DNA of 64,000 nucleotides, from assembly GCA_004297825.1 (NCBI GenBank), contig SCSX01000069.1, positions 1-64,000 of the forward strand. The letters are read 5' to 3'. Numbering within the stretch: position 1 is the stretch's first letter; every line of letters starts with the position of its first letter. The notes under the pieces are model-generated. The model searched no databases and was not told the origin of the DNA. It worked only from the letters and a program-made list of their open reading frames with translations. Source of the DNA: Spirochaetota bacterium. Its GTDB lineage: Bacteria; Spirochaetota; UBA4802; UBA5368. The position numbers and the translations under genes were made by a program. This document shows, in pieces, positions 34,546 to 44,223 of this stretch.

Positions 34546-35795
34546 GACCGCACCTGGCCCGTCCCGTAGATTATATACTTCAGGCATGTCAACCCCTCGA
34601 TTCCCATCGTGCCGCGCGCGTGAAGCTTCTGCGTAGAAATGCCCACTTCCGCCCCAAGCCCGAATTCCCCGCCGTCGTGAAACCGTGTCGATGAATTCAC
34701 GAACACGGCAGAAGAGTCCACCTCCCCCAGGAAGCGCTCAGCGTTGAAATAATCCGCGGTGACGATCGCCTCCGAATGATTGGACCCGTACCGCATGATA
34801 TGCGCGATGGCGTCGTCCATGGAATCCACGATTTTCACCGCGAGTATCAGTTCCAGGTATTCGGCGCTCCAGTCTTCCTCGGTCGCGGGCGTGACCCTTT
34901 CGGGCAGGATGCGCGCCGTCCGGTCGCAGCCCCGTATCTGCACCCCGCATTCCGCAAGCGCTTCCAGCAGCCCGGTCGCGTGAGGATACGCGGCGTGGAT
35001 CAGGAGCGTTTCCATGGCGTTGCACACGCCGGGACGCTGCACCTTGGCGTTCACGCATATCCGCTCGGCCATCCCGCGGTCCGCCGAGGCGTCTACGTAG
35101 GTGTGGCATACCCCCTTGTCGTGCTTGATCACGGGAATCGTGGATTCCTGCGTGACGCGGTCGATGAGGCCCTGCCCGCCGCGGGGGATGACGATATCGA
35201 TATGCGTATTCATCTTTAATAACAGGCTCACGAGCGCGCGGTCCGTGTGCTCGACCAGGAGGACGGCGTCGACGGGCGCACCGGTTTTCGCGAGGGTGTC
35301 GCGGACGACCGTATAGAGCGCGCGGTTGGAGTTGATGGACTCGCTTCCCCCGCGCAGCACGCACGCGTTGCCGGACTTGAGGCACAGTGCGGCGATGTCG
35401 GTGGTCACGTTCGGCCGGGATTCATAGATGACGGCGATGACGCCTATCGGAACCCTCATCTGTCCCACACGTATCCCCGAGGGACGGAGCTTCATGTTTT
35501 CCACGCGCCCGATCGGGTCTTCAAGCAGGGCGATCTCCTCGATCGAGCGTGCGATGCCTTCGATACGCTTCCCGTCCAGGAGCAGCCGGTCCCGCAGGGC
35601 GCTCGAAAGCCCGGCGGCGTCCGCAGCCTTCATGTCCTTCGCGTTCTCGGCGATGATGAATTCGGCGCGCGCGCGGATCGTCGCGGCGATTGCGTGCAGC
35701 GTGCCGGTCCTTCGCGTCGAGGAGAGCAGGCGCACCTCGTGGGACGCCTTCCTGGCCCTCACGCAAAGGTCAAGTATGTATGCGTTGTTGTCCAT
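34542..35795 (-). CDS. proA: gamma-glutamyl phosphate reductase
   Basis: A 417-residue ProA for proline synthesis, NADPH-dependent reduction of glutamyl-phosphate to the semialdehyde. The aldehyde-dehydrogenase fold is complete: VIYESRPNVT, GNACVLRGG, VIPRGGQGL, the catalytic Cys in RPGVCNAMETLL and FVNSSTRFHDGGEFGLGAEVGIS. Start ATG 35795 (GGAG 8 nt upstream) is preferred over an extension to 35864. It leads the operon. No proB is in view. Confidence 0.95.
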   Translation of the reverse strand: MDNNAYILDLCVRARKASHEVRLLSSTRRTGTLHAIAATIRARAEFIIAENAKDMKAADAAGLSSALRDRLLLDGKRIEGIARSIEEIALLEDPIGRVENMKLRPSGIRVGQMRVPIGVIAVIYESRPNVTTDIAALCLKSGNACVLRGGSESINSNRALYTVVRDTLAKTGAPVDAVLLVEHTDRALVSLLLKMNTHIDIVIPRGGQGLIDRVTQESTIPVIKHDKGVCHTYVDASADRGMAERICVNAKVQRPGVCNAMETLLIHAAYPHATGLLEALAECGVQIRGCDRTARILPERVTPATEEDWSAEYLELILAVKIVDSMDDAIAHIMRYGSNHSEAIVTADYFNAERFLGEVDSSAVFVNSSTRFHDGGEFGLGAEVGISTQKLHARGTMGIEGLTCLKYIIYGTGQVRS

Positions 35796-36029
35796 ATCCC
35801 GCGCTCCATCCGCGTTAATTGAATTAAAAACCAAAAGGCACGCGGCATCATGTCCGATGCGCATGTTTAAGGGAATGGCCCGCTCCCCCTCGAACGGCGA
35901 ACCGGTGCATCGCTTGCAGGTAACGCTCCCTTTCGCCGGGAGCGATTCGAGCCCTTTCCCTCATTGAACGGGAATCAGCGTTTTCCCGATTTCTCAAAAG
36001 TCAAGAATATTTGACCAGCCCGCTTAAAA

Positions 36030-36653
36030 TTAGGGTTCGCGCAACCATGCGGGGTCAATGCCATGGGCCGCGGCGAACTGTTCGAGCCTCCCCGGGGCGA
36101 GGTGCGCGATGGCCCTCACGATCCGGCGCTGCGTGGCCCGGGGTACGTTGTCGTACATGGATTCGAGCGACTCATAGGCCGCCCCGGCGTCAACAAGGTG
36201 ATCCCGGGCGAAACGATCGAGACTGCCGGGATCCACACGTGCGAGGGATCGCAGGATCTGTCGCTGCATTATCCCGGGGGCGTCGTCGTACACCGACTCG
36301 AGGGATGCGTACGCCTTCGAGGGATCGGGCACGAACCCCATGATCCACAGTATGGTGCGCCTTGTCACGGGATTCTGTTCCTCCCGGTAGCGCGCGAGAA
36401 GGTAGTCGGCGTCCAGGGTGCGGTTCTGGAGCAGCGCGTAATATCCCGCGAGACGCCTGAGCTCGTCCTGGCTGTTGAGCATGAGGACGCTCTTCACGTG
36501 ATCGAATGAGGGCCTGTACAAAAGCACGGCCGCGCGCGAACGCCCGGTGACGAACCCGGTGAGCGCATCGGCCCCCACCGCGAACCCCGCGCCCAGTCCC
36601 GCCGCGGCGACAAACGCGGCAACTGCCGCATTCCGGGCATAAATCCAGTTCAT
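36030..36653 (-). CDS. membrane-anchored protein with HEAT-like tandem repeat
   Basis: A 207-residue protein with an N-terminal membrane segment (AAVAAFVAAAGLGAGFAVGADALTG region) and a helical body. Two nearly identical blocks of about 44 residues occur near the end: AYASLESVYDDAPGIMQRQI, then AYESLESMYDNVPRATQRRI. They end in PGSLDRF and PGRLEQF. The architecture resembles a short HEAT/TPR solenoid. Start ATG 36653 is chosen so the membrane segment is N-terminal; the ribosome site is weak. The gene is divergent from gatB. Function unknown. Confidence 0.65.
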   Translation of the reverse strand: MNWIYARNAAVAAFVAAAGLGAGFAVGADALTGFVTGRSRAAVLLYRPSFDHVKSVLMLNSQDELRRLAGYYALLQNRTLDADYLLARYREEQNPVTRRTILWIMGFVPDPSKAYASLESVYDDAPGIMQRQILRSLARVDPGSLDRFARDHLVDAGAAYESLESMYDNVPRATQRRIVRAIAHLAPGRLEQFAAAHGIDPAWLREP

Positions 36654-36835
36654 GACGGTATTTACCTCTTCCCTGCCGCTAAAATTACGGCCAATCGCGG
36701 CTATTACAACCATTTTTCTTGACAAATATGCTTTCCGGCGTAAGGTTCTGCAATCGGCGATCCCTTCCGCACGGCGCCGCAGCCGGCCCGCATGACCGGA
36801 AGCGCCTCATGCATACGAATACGTTCCGAGGGTGT

Positions 36836-38266
36836 ATGGAATACGAACCGGTCATAGGCCTGGAAGTCCACGTTCAGCTCAATACTGAGACCAAGATATT
36901 TTGCGGGTGCTCAACGCGATTCAAGGCAGACGCGAATACGCAAACCTGTCCCGTGTGCCTGGGCCTCCCGGGCGTGCTCCCCGTTTTGAACGAGGAGGCC
37001 CTCAAGAAGGCGATCATGGCAGGTCTTGCGCTCAACTCGAAGATCTCCGGGTACAGCAAGTTCGACCGGAAGAATTATTTCTATCCTGATCTGCCCAAGG
37101 CCTTCCAGATATCGCAGTTTGACAAGCCCATCTGCGTGGGCGGGTTTGTCGAGATCAAGACCGGGGAATCGACCAAGAGGATCGGTATCACCAGGCTCCA
37201 CCTCGAGGAGGACGCGGGAAAATCGATTCACTCCGAGGATCCGGCCGTTCGCGTATCATACGTCAACTTCAATAGGACAGGCGTCCCGCTGGCCGAGATC
37301 GTATCGGAACCCGAAATCGCCTCGAGCGACGAAGCGTACACCTATCTCCAGAACCTGAAAACGATCATGAAGTACCTCGACGTTTCAGATTGCAACATGG
37401 AGGAAGGGAGCCTCAGGTGCGACGTCAACATTTCCCTGCGGGTAAAAGGCACAAAACCGTTCGGCCAGAAGGTCGAGATCAAAAACATGAACTCGTTCCG
37501 CGCCGTCAAGCTCGCGATCGAGTTCGAGATACAGCGGCAGACGCGCGCCCTTGAGGGCGGCGAGCGCGTTCCCCAGGAGACGCGCCTTTGGGACGCGAAC
37601 CGGAACGAAACCTTCAGCATGCGCTCGAAGGAGGAGGCTCATGATTACCGGTACTTCCCGGAGCCCGATCTTCCGCCCGTCATCATAGACCAGGCGTATA
37701 TCGACGCGATCCGCTCCCGGCTCCCGGAGCTTCCCGCCGAACGCCGGGCCCGCTTCGTCGCCGAGTACGGCATCCCCCCCTACGATGCCGAGGTCCTCAC
37801 CTCCGTGAAACAGCTCGCCGACTACTACGAGTCGGTGGTGCGGGAAGGCGTCAACGCGAAGAAGGCGTCAAACTGGATCATGGTCGAGCTCATGGCCCGG
37901 CTCGACGATCCGGAAAAGATTTTCGATTTCATCGTGAAGCCGGCGCAGCTCGCGGGGCTGCTCAAACTCATCGACGACACCACGATAAGCGGGAAGATCG
38001 CCAAGACGGTGTTCGAGGAGATGGTCTCCACCGGGGGCGACCCGGAATCGATCGTAAAGGAAAAGGGTCTCGTGCAGGTGACCGACACCTCGGCCATCGA
38101 GGCGATCGTCGACAAGGTACTGGCGGAGAACGCGCAGTCCGTGGCCGATTTCAGGAGCGGCAAGGGGAAAGCCCTGGGTTTCCTCGTGGGCCAGGTCATG
38201 AAGGAATCGAAGGGGAAGGCCAATCCCCAGATGGTTAACGAGATACTCGCGAGGAAGCTGTCGTAA
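36836..38266 (+). CDS. gatB: aspartyl/glutamyl-tRNA(Asn/Gln) amidotransferase subunit B
   Basis: This 476-residue GatB transfers an amide from GatA-generated ammonia to mischarged Glu-tRNA-Gln or Asp-tRNA-Asn. Its opening YEPVIGLEVHVQLNT, the CGCSTRF-...-CPVCLGLPG zinc cysteines, KNYFYPDLPK, RLHLEEDAGK and the C-terminal YqeY-like domain (FRSGKGKALGFLVGQVMKES) are all normal. ATG 36836 is preceded by GAGGGTGT; upstream ATGs add nonhomologous sequence. A TTGACA at 36719 could be the -35. gatA and gatC are not here. purC follows after 28 nt. Confidence 0.95.
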   Translation: MEYEPVIGLEVHVQLNTETKIFCGCSTRFKADANTQTCPVCLGLPGVLPVLNEEALKKAIMAGLALNSKISGYSKFDRKNYFYPDLPKAFQISQFDKPICVGGFVEIKTGESTKRIGITRLHLEEDAGKSIHSEDPAVRVSYVNFNRTGVPLAEIVSEPEIASSDEAYTYLQNLKTIMKYLDVSDCNMEEGSLRCDVNISLRVKGTKPFGQKVEIKNMNSFRAVKLAIEFEIQRQTRALEGGERVPQETRLWDANRNETFSMRSKEEAHDYRYFPEPDLPPVIIDQAYIDAIRSRLPELPAERRARFVAEYGIPPYDAEVLTSVKQLADYYESVVREGVNAKKASNWIMVELMARLDDPEKIFDFIVKPAQLAGLLKLIDDTTISGKIAKTVFEEMVSTGGDPESIVKEKGLVQVTDTSAIEAIVDKVLAENAQSVADFRSGKGKALGFLVGQVMKESKGKANPQMVNEILARKLS

Positions 38267-38294
38267 CGGGAAAAGGAACGGAAAGGAGCGGTTA

Positions 38295-39179
38295 ATGAAC
38301 GCGGTTACGAGCACGAAGATACCAGGATCGAAGAAACTTTTCAGCGGCAAGGTGCGCGACGTCTACGCGGCGGACCGCGAGCATCTCATTATCATCTCGA
38401 CCGACAGGATATCGGCGTTCGACCACGTTTTCCCGAACGGCATCCCCGGCAAGGGTATCATCCTCAACAGGATTTCGAACCTGTGGTTCCAGAAAATCAA
38501 GTTTATCAAGAACCACATCGTTGAAACGAATTACAAAAATTTCCCCAAGCCCTACTGCGATTACCCCGAGATGGTGCAGGACCGCGCGGTCATGGTGCGC
38601 CGCGCCGAGCGTATCGATTTCGAGTGCGTCGCCCGCGGCTACCTTATCGGCAGCGGATGGAAGGATTACCAGCAGACGGGTGAGGTGTGCGGCATAAAGC
38701 TTCCCGGCGGGCTCCAGCTCGCCCAGGAGCTTCCGGGCCCGCTGTTCACCCCCTCGACCAAGGCGAAGTCCGGCCACGACATGAACATATCGATCGAGGT
38801 GATGCGCAGGAAAATGGGCCCCGACGTCGCGGACAGGCTGGGCGAGATCACTCTCCAGATATACGATTTCGGCCGCGAGATCCTGGGCAAAGCAGGTATC
38901 CTGCTCGCCGACACGAAGTTCGAGTTCGGATTTTACGGCAACGAGATAATGCTGATAGACGAGGTGCTCACTCCGGACAGCTCGCGGTTCTGGGACGCCG
39001 ACCGCTACAAGGTGGGGACATCGCCCGTGAGTTTCGACAAGCAGTTCATCAGGGACTACCTTGACACCACGCCATGGGACAAGAACTCACTACCCCCGCC
39101 CCTGCCGGAAGAGATCGTGACCAAAACCCGTGAAAAATACGAGGAGATGTTCCAGCGCATACGGGGCCTTTTCCAGTAG
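38295..39179 (+). CDS. purC: phosphoribosylaminoimidazole-succinocarboxamide synthase
   Basis: A 294-residue PurC, joining CAIR with aspartate in purine synthesis. Diagnostic blocks are FSGKVRDVYA at the N-terminus, STDRISAFDHV, VMVRRAERIDFECVARGYL, FTPSTKAKSGHD and LIDEVLTPDSSRFWD. It is the longer SAICAR synthetase form (about 290 residues) found in yeast and many bacteria, not the 240-residue E. coli form. GGAAAGGAGCGG precedes ATG 38295. Confidence 0.95.
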   Translation: MNAVTSTKIPGSKKLFSGKVRDVYAADREHLIIISTDRISAFDHVFPNGIPGKGIILNRISNLWFQKIKFIKNHIVETNYKNFPKPYCDYPEMVQDRAVMVRRAERIDFECVARGYLIGSGWKDYQQTGEVCGIKLPGGLQLAQELPGPLFTPSTKAKSGHDMNISIEVMRRKMGPDVADRLGEITLQIYDFGREILGKAGILLADTKFEFGFYGNEIMLIDEVLTPDSSRFWDADRYKVGTSPVSFDKQFIRDYLDTTPWDKNSLPPPLPEEIVTKTREKYEEMFQRIRGLFQ

Positions 39180-39277
39180 AACGGGGCCGATCCGCGCCCC
39201 GCGCTCAAGTTCCGGCCCGTGTGTGCCGATATACTGACAGTACAGGCATGCCATTGCAGATGCAACGGGAGGAACTA

Positions 39278-39715
39278 ATGGCGCTCGCTCAGAAGAACCC
39301 TTACGATCAATACAAGCGCACCGAGATAAGCACCGCGAACCAGGGCAAGCTCATCGTAATGCTCTACGACGGCGCGATCAAGTTCCTCAACATCGCGGTC
39401 GAAAACATGAACCCCCGCACCTACGATGTCGCAAACAACAATATCATCAAGGCGCAGGATATCATCGCCGAGCTGATCGTATCCCTGAACATGGAAGAGG
39501 GCGGCGAGATCGCGAAAAACCTCCTGAGCCTCTATGTCTATTTCAAGAAGAGACTGCTCGAGGCGAACATCCAGAAGGACGCCGGGATGGTCGCCGAGGT
39601 GATCACTCACCTCAAGGACCTGCGCGAATCGTGGGATAAAATCTCCGCGAAGGAAGCGCGGACCGACAAGCACGCCACCATCGCCTCGAAGGGTACCTTC
39701 AGCATTGAGGGATGA
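39278..39715 (+). CDS. fliS: flagellar chaperone FliS
   Basis: A 145-residue FliS that binds newly made flagellin and prevents premature polymerisation. The family signature NPYDQYKRTEI followed by GKLIVMLYDGAIKFLN is plain. ATG 39278 follows GGGAGGAACTA and gives the usual N-terminus. No flagellin or fliD is adjacent. The overlapping next gene looks FlgN-like, so this is a small flagellar chaperone operon. Confidence 0.93.
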   Translation: MALAQKNPYDQYKRTEISTANQGKLIVMLYDGAIKFLNIAVENMNPRTYDVANNNIIKAQDIIAELIVSLNMEEGGEIAKNLLSLYVYFKKRLLEANIQKDAGMVAEVITHLKDLRESWDKISAKEARTDKHATIASKGTFSIEG

Positions 39716-40181
39716 CGCAGAGCTCCTGCTCCGCAGCCTTTCGGAAATCCTCACGGCCAAACTGTCTCTCCTGCGCGCGATCCGCGCGGAGGAAACCAAC
39801 GGACGCTACTACCTGAAAAGCGAGGATACCGACCGCCTCGCCCAGAGCATAGATCGCTGCACGGGGCTTGTCGCCGATACGGATGTCCTGGACTTCGACG
39901 CCGCCGCGGTTCGCGCGTCGCTCGCACGTGTCCTGGGGGTCCAGGCCGGCGGGCTGCACCCATTTCTGCGCACCGTTTCCGGGTCCGCCGTGGAGGCGTA
40001 TCTCGCCGTGCAGGCCGATATACTGGAAGAGACGCGGGCGCTCAAGGACGGGCACGACCGCCTGGTGGAGGAAATCGAATCACGGTTCAGGAGCATGGAA
40101 AACGAGCGGCGCAGCCTCGCCGCGCTCGGCAGGGTGCTGGGGATAGACGCGATCAGAGATCCGCGGGATCCTTCTTCTTGA
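39705..40181 (+). CDS. FlgN-like flagellar export chaperone (tentative)
   Basis: A 158-residue helical protein that overlaps fliS by 11 nt, with TTG 39705 as the only start in that area. The long helices ([22 protein letters not shown], then [27 protein letters not shown]) and location behind fliS fit FlgN-type chaperones, which share length and coiled-coil pattern but little sequence. The end overlaps the convergent gene by 29 bp. Assignment is by context and shape, not by a clear motif. Confidence 0.6.
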   Translation: MRDDAELLLRSLSEILTAKLSLLRAIRAEETNGRYYLKSEDTDRLAQSIDRCTGLVADTDVLDFDAAAVRASLARVLGVQAGGLHPFLRTVSGSAVEAYLAVQADILEETRALKDGHDRLVEEIESRFRSMENERRSLAALGRVLGIDAIRDPRDPSS

Positions 40182-41070
40182 GTATTTCGGCGCGGCGCGT
40201 GAGCATCGCCTCCATGTCGAGGTAGTAGCTTTTCTTCCGGTAGACCTCGTCGAACTTTCGCGTGTACTTCTTCGATTTGAAATAGTTGTTTATCCGCGAC
40301 GAAACCGGGAATATCTGTTCGGAGGGATCGTACACCTGCGGGGTGCGTGTGGATTTGTCGATGACGGTCCCTGTTATCATCCCCCAGGAGATGTCCGAAA
40401 GCGAATGTTTTCCCAGGTCGCGCATGATCGCGCGCAGCACCGCTTCGTGGGAGGGATTGAAAAACTTGAAGTTTTTGGAATACATTACCGCGCCGTGCAT
40501 GTGGTCCGGCACGTCCATGAACCCGTCCTTCGTAACCCCCTCCGCGACGTGGTACATCATCTTCATGAAATATCCAAGCCCCCCCAGGCCCGGACGCTCC
40601 TGACCCGGAAGCTGCGGTTTCGTTCCCGAGAAATCGGCGCGCGGGTTGCTGATGCTCAGCCATTCTATCACGACCATGTCGAGGGTCACGATTCCCGATT
40701 TTTCCTCCAGGAACTTCGGGTCGGGAACGAAGCGGGATTCCGAGAGCTTGAGATCGATGAGCACGCTGTCGTAGGATTTTTTATCGGCATACACGCGCAG
40801 CTGGTGCACGTCCGACTCGTCGATTCCCACCTCGACGACCAGCGTATCGAACCCCCTGCCCTTGAGATGCTTCACGAGTCCCACCTGCTCCATGACACCC
40901 AGCAGGTCCTTCTCGCTATATTTCGAGAGGAACAGCTTTTCCCTGGAGCCCCGGCTGAAAAAACCGAAATTCTCGCCAACGTCCGACAGCTCCATGTCTC
41001 CCTTGAGCACCCCGCCCATATCGATGGGATTGAAATGTTTGAGTGACTTTTTCTTGTTTTTTTTAGTCAC
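40153..41070 (-). CDS. unrecognised cytoplasmic protein, third gene of prfB operon
   Basis: A 305-residue protein with a Lys-rich N-terminus ([14 protein letters not shown]). A conserved-looking middle reads [21 protein letters not shown], and a long block [36 protein letters not shown] resembles GNAT-like folds (RPGLGxLG followed by His/Tyr residues). The GTG start at 41070 has AAGGGGGA close upstream. No signal peptide or membrane segment. I do not recognise the family. The tight spacing behind the second gene suggests a shared function or complex. Confidence 0.72.
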   Translation of the reverse strand: MTKKNKKKSLKHFNPIDMGGVLKGDMELSDVGENFGFFSRGSREKLFLSKYSEKDLLGVMEQVGLVKHLKGRGFDTLVVEVGIDESDVHQLRVYADKKSYDSVLIDLKLSESRFVPDPKFLEEKSGIVTLDMVVIEWLSISNPRADFSGTKPQLPGQERPGLGGLGYFMKMMYHVAEGVTKDGFMDVPDHMHGAVMYSKNFKFFNPSHEAVLRAIMRDLGKHSLSDISWGMITGTVIDKSTRTPQVYDPSEQIFPVSSRINNYFKSKKYTRKFDEVYRKKSYYLDMEAMLTRRAEILKKKDPADL

Positions 41071-41087
41071 GGGTCCCCCTTCTCGGC

Positions 41088-41945
41088 TCACCATCGATCG
41101 GAATTGTACACCATTTTCACTTGAAGAAGGAAATGTTCGATCTCCCTGGGGTTGATGAACGGCACCACCATCATGCGCACGAAGCGGTCGTACTGCTTGA
41201 GGTCCAGCAGCGCGCGCCGGTACGAATCGGTTATATTCTCGCCTATGATTATAAGGCGCGCACCGGTCTTCTTGTATTCCTCCAGGAGAAGGTTCGGGTC
41301 GTTCACCGAGTGGGTGTCTTCGGTGGGAAGGAAATCGGGCGCGATCTCCACCTTGCTCTCCTTCTTGCGCGTAACGATCGCGGTCACCAGGTCGGCATTC
41401 TTCTTGAAACGCTCCAGGTACGGCGAGTCGGCGTCGGGTTTCATGTTCACGAGGAGTATTATCCCGTTCTCGGAGTTGCGGTAGGAAATTTTTTCGTCTT
41501 TGTTGATGAAGCGCTTCATCTCGTTCCAGCGCTTGTAATCGAGCTCCTCGCTGTGCGAGCAGAGCACGATCCGCTTTCCGCTGACCGGGTCGGACCCGTA
41601 GATGTCGCCCACCACGTAGAGGAAGCGCCGCCGGCGGGTCAGGTTGCTTATAGTGCTGAGATTTTCCAGGTGGCGGTCCATGCCGATAAAGGACATCTGG
41701 CCGTAGGGCTTGCGGAATTCGGCGGGAAATTCTCCCGAAAGAAATCCGTACATCTTTTCCGCGAACAGGATATCGACGGTCGGCTGGCCGTTCCGCTCGA
41801 AAAAAGAGAGGTCCGCGGCGCGCACGAGTTCCCCGGCCCGGAACTTTTTTCCGCCCACGAGCATGTCCTGTACGTAGAAACACTCGAGGAAGTACTCGTT
41901 GTAATTGTTCCAGAGACGCTGGAGCCTGTCGAGGCCGACCTTCAT
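41088..41945 (-). CDS. unrecognised protein, second gene of prfB operon
   Basis: A 285-residue soluble protein starting three bases after the prfB stop. It begins [19 protein letters not shown] and contains [35 protein letters not shown] and [19 protein letters not shown], the last resembling a Rossmann-type or receiver-like fold but without clear catalytic residues. It looks well conserved in style (no low complexity), so it is probably a lineage-specific gene. Co-transcription with prfB and the next gene is very likely. Confidence 0.72.
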   Translation of the reverse strand: MKVGLDRLQRLWNNYNEYFLECFYVQDMLVGGKKFRAGELVRAADLSFFERNGQPTVDILFAEKMYGFLSGEFPAEFRKPYGQMSFIGMDRHLENLSTISNLTRRRRFLYVVGDIYGSDPVSGKRIVLCSHSEELDYKRWNEMKRFINKDEKISYRNSENGIILLVNMKPDADSPYLERFKKNADLVTAIVTRKKESKVEIAPDFLPTEDTHSVNDPNLLLEEYKKTGARLIIIGENITDSYRRALLDLKQYDRFVRMMVVPFINPREIEHFLLQVKMVYNSDRW

Positions 41946-41948
41946 GTA

Positions 41949-43130
41949 TCAGCCCTTCTTGAGTCCCTTCAAATAGGCGTAGATGAACCGGTCGATTTCG
42001 CCGTCCATCACGTAGTCGATGCTGCCGGTCTCCTCGGAGGTTCGGTGATCCTTGACCATGGTGTACGGCTGGAAGACGTAGGACCTGATCTGGTTTCCCC
42101 AGGATATGTCCTTCTTCTCTCCCAGCTTTTCCTGCTTCTTTTCCTCGGATTCCTTTTTCCTGAGCTCGTAAATCTTCCCGCGCAGGACCTTCATCGCGAA
42201 GGCCTTGTTCTTGTGCTGGGAACGCTCGTTCTGGCACTGAACCACGAGGCCTGTCGGCAGGTGGGTGATGCGCACCGCGGAATCGGTGCGATTGACGTGC
42301 TGGCCGCCGGCACCGCTCGCGCGGTAGGTGTCGATGCGCAGCTCGAGCTCGTTGATCTCAAGGTCGATGTCATCGGGGAGATCGGGCACGACCTCGACCG
42401 ATGCGAACGAGGTGTGGCGGCGCTTGTTCGCGTCGAACGGGGAAATGCGCACCAGCCGGTGGATTCCGCGTTCCCCTTTAAGCAGCCCGTAGACGTAATC
42501 CCCGGAGATAAGCACCGTGGCACCCTTGATGCCGGCCTCCTCGCCCGGGGCGTAATCGACGAGCTCGGACTTGAAGCCCCGGATTTCCGCCCAGCGCGTG
42601 TACATGCGCAGCAGCATCTCCGCCCAGTCCTGCGATTCGGTCCCCCCCGCGCCGGGATGTATGGTCACGAACGCGTTGTTCGAGTCGTCTTCGCCGGAAA
42701 GGAGCACCAGGGTCTCGAGATCGTCGAACCGCTTCCGGAACGCGTCCAGCTTGGAGCGGACCTCCGCCAGGATCTCTTCGTCGTTTTCCGCGGACGCCAG
42801 CTCCAAGAGCTCGCGCGCCTCGGTCGTCTCGGCCATGATGCGGTCCCAGGGATCGACCTTCTTCTTGAGGGCGCTCATCTCCTGGTTGACCGCGGTGGCG
42901 CGTTCGATTTCCTTCCAGAAATCGTCCCTGTGCGTCTCTTCCTCCAGCTTCTTCATCCTCTCGCGCAGTCCGTCCACGTGTATGGAATCATGGAGCTCCC
43001 TGATGGAGGCGATAACGGCGTCAAGCTCGCGCCGGCATTCCTTGAAATCTCTTTCGTCCACGTCGATCTCTTCCTGAAAATTCGGGTATTGTTGCACCGG
43101 ATCCAACGGTCCCGCGCGAGGCAGAAACAT
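41949..43130 (-). CDS. prfB: peptide chain release factor 2
   Basis: RF2 ends translation at UGA and UAA. The stop-codon SPF tripeptide ([11 protein letters not shown]), the catalytic GGQ ([16 protein letters not shown]) and the coiled-coil N-terminal domain are intact. In most bacteria codons 25-26 carry a programmed +1 frameshift with UGA; here the region between IRELHDSI and VDGLRERM runs straight through and no CTTTGA is present. ATG 43130 has AAGGCGAT upstream; a GTG at 43061 (AGGAAGAG six nt upstream) gives 370 residues, nearer the usual length. Confidence 0.93.
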   Translation of the reverse strand: MFLPRAGPLDPVQQYPNFQEEIDVDERDFKECRRELDAVIASIRELHDSIHVDGLRERMKKLEEETHRDDFWKEIERATAVNQEMSALKKKVDPWDRIMAETTEARELLELASAENDEEILAEVRSKLDAFRKRFDDLETLVLLSGEDDSNNAFVTIHPGAGGTESQDWAEMLLRMYTRWAEIRGFKSELVDYAPGEEAGIKGATVLISGDYVYGLLKGERGIHRLVRISPFDANKRRHTSFASVEVVPDLPDDIDLEINELELRIDTYRASGAGGQHVNRTDSAVRITHLPTGLVVQCQNERSQHKNKAFAMKVLRGKIYELRKKESEEKKQEKLGEKKDISWGNQIRSYVFQPYTMVKDHRTSEETGSIDYVMDGEIDRFIYAYLKGLKKG

Positions 43131-43452
43131 ATCGCCTTGCGGGAACTCGCCCTCACGCGCGGGAAACCTTTGTATCTGCCATGAGGGTTATACTATTAAT
43201 GTATCGGGTCAAGGCGTTTTTATCCTGAGCCCTTATATTTGTCTTTCGACCCGCCCCGTCCGGGGCCGGGGGTCTATCGACGCCCAAATTCGCCTTGACT
43301 TTAGGCAGCCCCGATTGATTCTCGTGCTGAGGCCGCAAGGGATGCGCATCCCCCGGCCGACCGGCAGATCCTCTCTCCCGGCCGTCCCCGCGGGAATCGC
43401 GACGCGGTCCTTGAACCCGGCACCAAATATAAATATACCCATGCGAGGATCT
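43131..43452. other. divergent intergenic region between prfB and enoyl-CoA hydratase
   Basis: 322 nt without a gene. A TTGACC followed by TATAAC on the minus strand (near 43185-43208) has only 14 nt between boxes, so it is a poor promoter, but it is the best candidate for prfB. A TTGACT near 43290 could serve the plus-strand gene. No RNA gene seen. Confidence 0.4.
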
Positions 43453-44214
43453 ATGGCTTACGAGACGATTCAGTTCGAAACGGTCGAAAAGGGGATCGGC
43501 GTGCTCACCCTCAACAGGCCGCAGAATTACAACGCGGTCAATTTCGCCATGATGGCGGAACTGGAACAATTCTGGATGGAGCGGCTTTACGACCTTGAAA
43601 CCGTCGTCATCATTCTGCGTGGATCGGGCGAAAAGGGATTCTGTGCGGGGCTGGACGTGAAGGAGTACCAGAGCGCGTTCACCTCGATGACGGCCGCCGA
43701 TTTTTACCGCTTCCAGGGCAGGCTGGGAAGGATCAACCTCCATATGCGCCGCTGCCCGCAGCCCATAATCTGCGGGGTGCACGGCGCGGCGGCGGGCCAG
43801 GGTTTCAGTTTCGCGCTCGCCTCCGACATCCGCGTGATTGCGCCGGACGCGCGCTTCAACGCGGCGTACATCAACATAGGGCTGGGCGGGGCCGACATGG
43901 CATGCAGCTACCTCCTCCCGAGGATTATCGGCGCGGGGCGCGCCTATGAATTCATGTACACGGGCAACTTCATGACCGCCGAGGAGGCGATGAACCTGGG
44001 TCTCGCGAGCAGGATGGTCCCGCGGGAAAAGCTCATGGACACCTGCCTGGAATTTGCGCGTGTGATGATGACCAAGAATCCCATGGGCCTTCGCCTGACC
44101 AAGGAAGCCATCAACGTGAACATCGACGCGGGCGCGCTCGAAAACGCGATCAACATCGAGGACCGCAACCAGACGCTGCTCGCGATCGAGGCCCTCAGGA
44201 ATATGAAGCTGTAG
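43453..44214 (+). CDS. enoyl-CoA hydratase/isomerase family protein
   Basis: A 253-residue crotonase with VLTLNRPQNYNAVN, the oxyanion-hole block FCAGLDVKEYQ and the second one, CGVHGAAAGQGFSFALASDIR. The catalytic Glu positions are not both obvious (NIGLGGADMACSYLLPR in place of a typical GlxPGaGGtqrLpR), so it may be a dehydratase, isomerase or hydrolase of the superfamily. ATG 43453 has GAGGATCT; upstream ATGs add about 46 unrelated residues. It ends 9 bp from the convergent glycyl radical enzyme gene. Confidence 0.85.
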   Translation: MAYETIQFETVEKGIGVLTLNRPQNYNAVNFAMMAELEQFWMERLYDLETVVIILRGSGEKGFCAGLDVKEYQSAFTSMTAADFYRFQGRLGRINLHMRRCPQPIICGVHGAAAGQGFSFALASDIRVIAPDARFNAAYINIGLGGADMACSYLLPRIIGAGRAYEFMYTGNFMTAEEAMNLGLASRMVPREKLMDTCLEFARVMMTKNPMGLRLTKEAINVNIDAGALENAINIEDRNQTLLAIEALRNMKL

Positions 44215-44223
44215 CGCGTCTCG

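Noticed and set aside
39180-39205. CGGGGC/GCCCCG hairpin behind purC
   Set aside because: Six-bp stem, 8-nt loop and no T-run; too weak to call a terminator.
41071-42237. Extension of the third prfB-operon gene to 694 codons
   Set aside because: The added N-terminal part is the out-of-frame shadow of the two genes upstream; a GTG with a ribosome site at 41070 fits.
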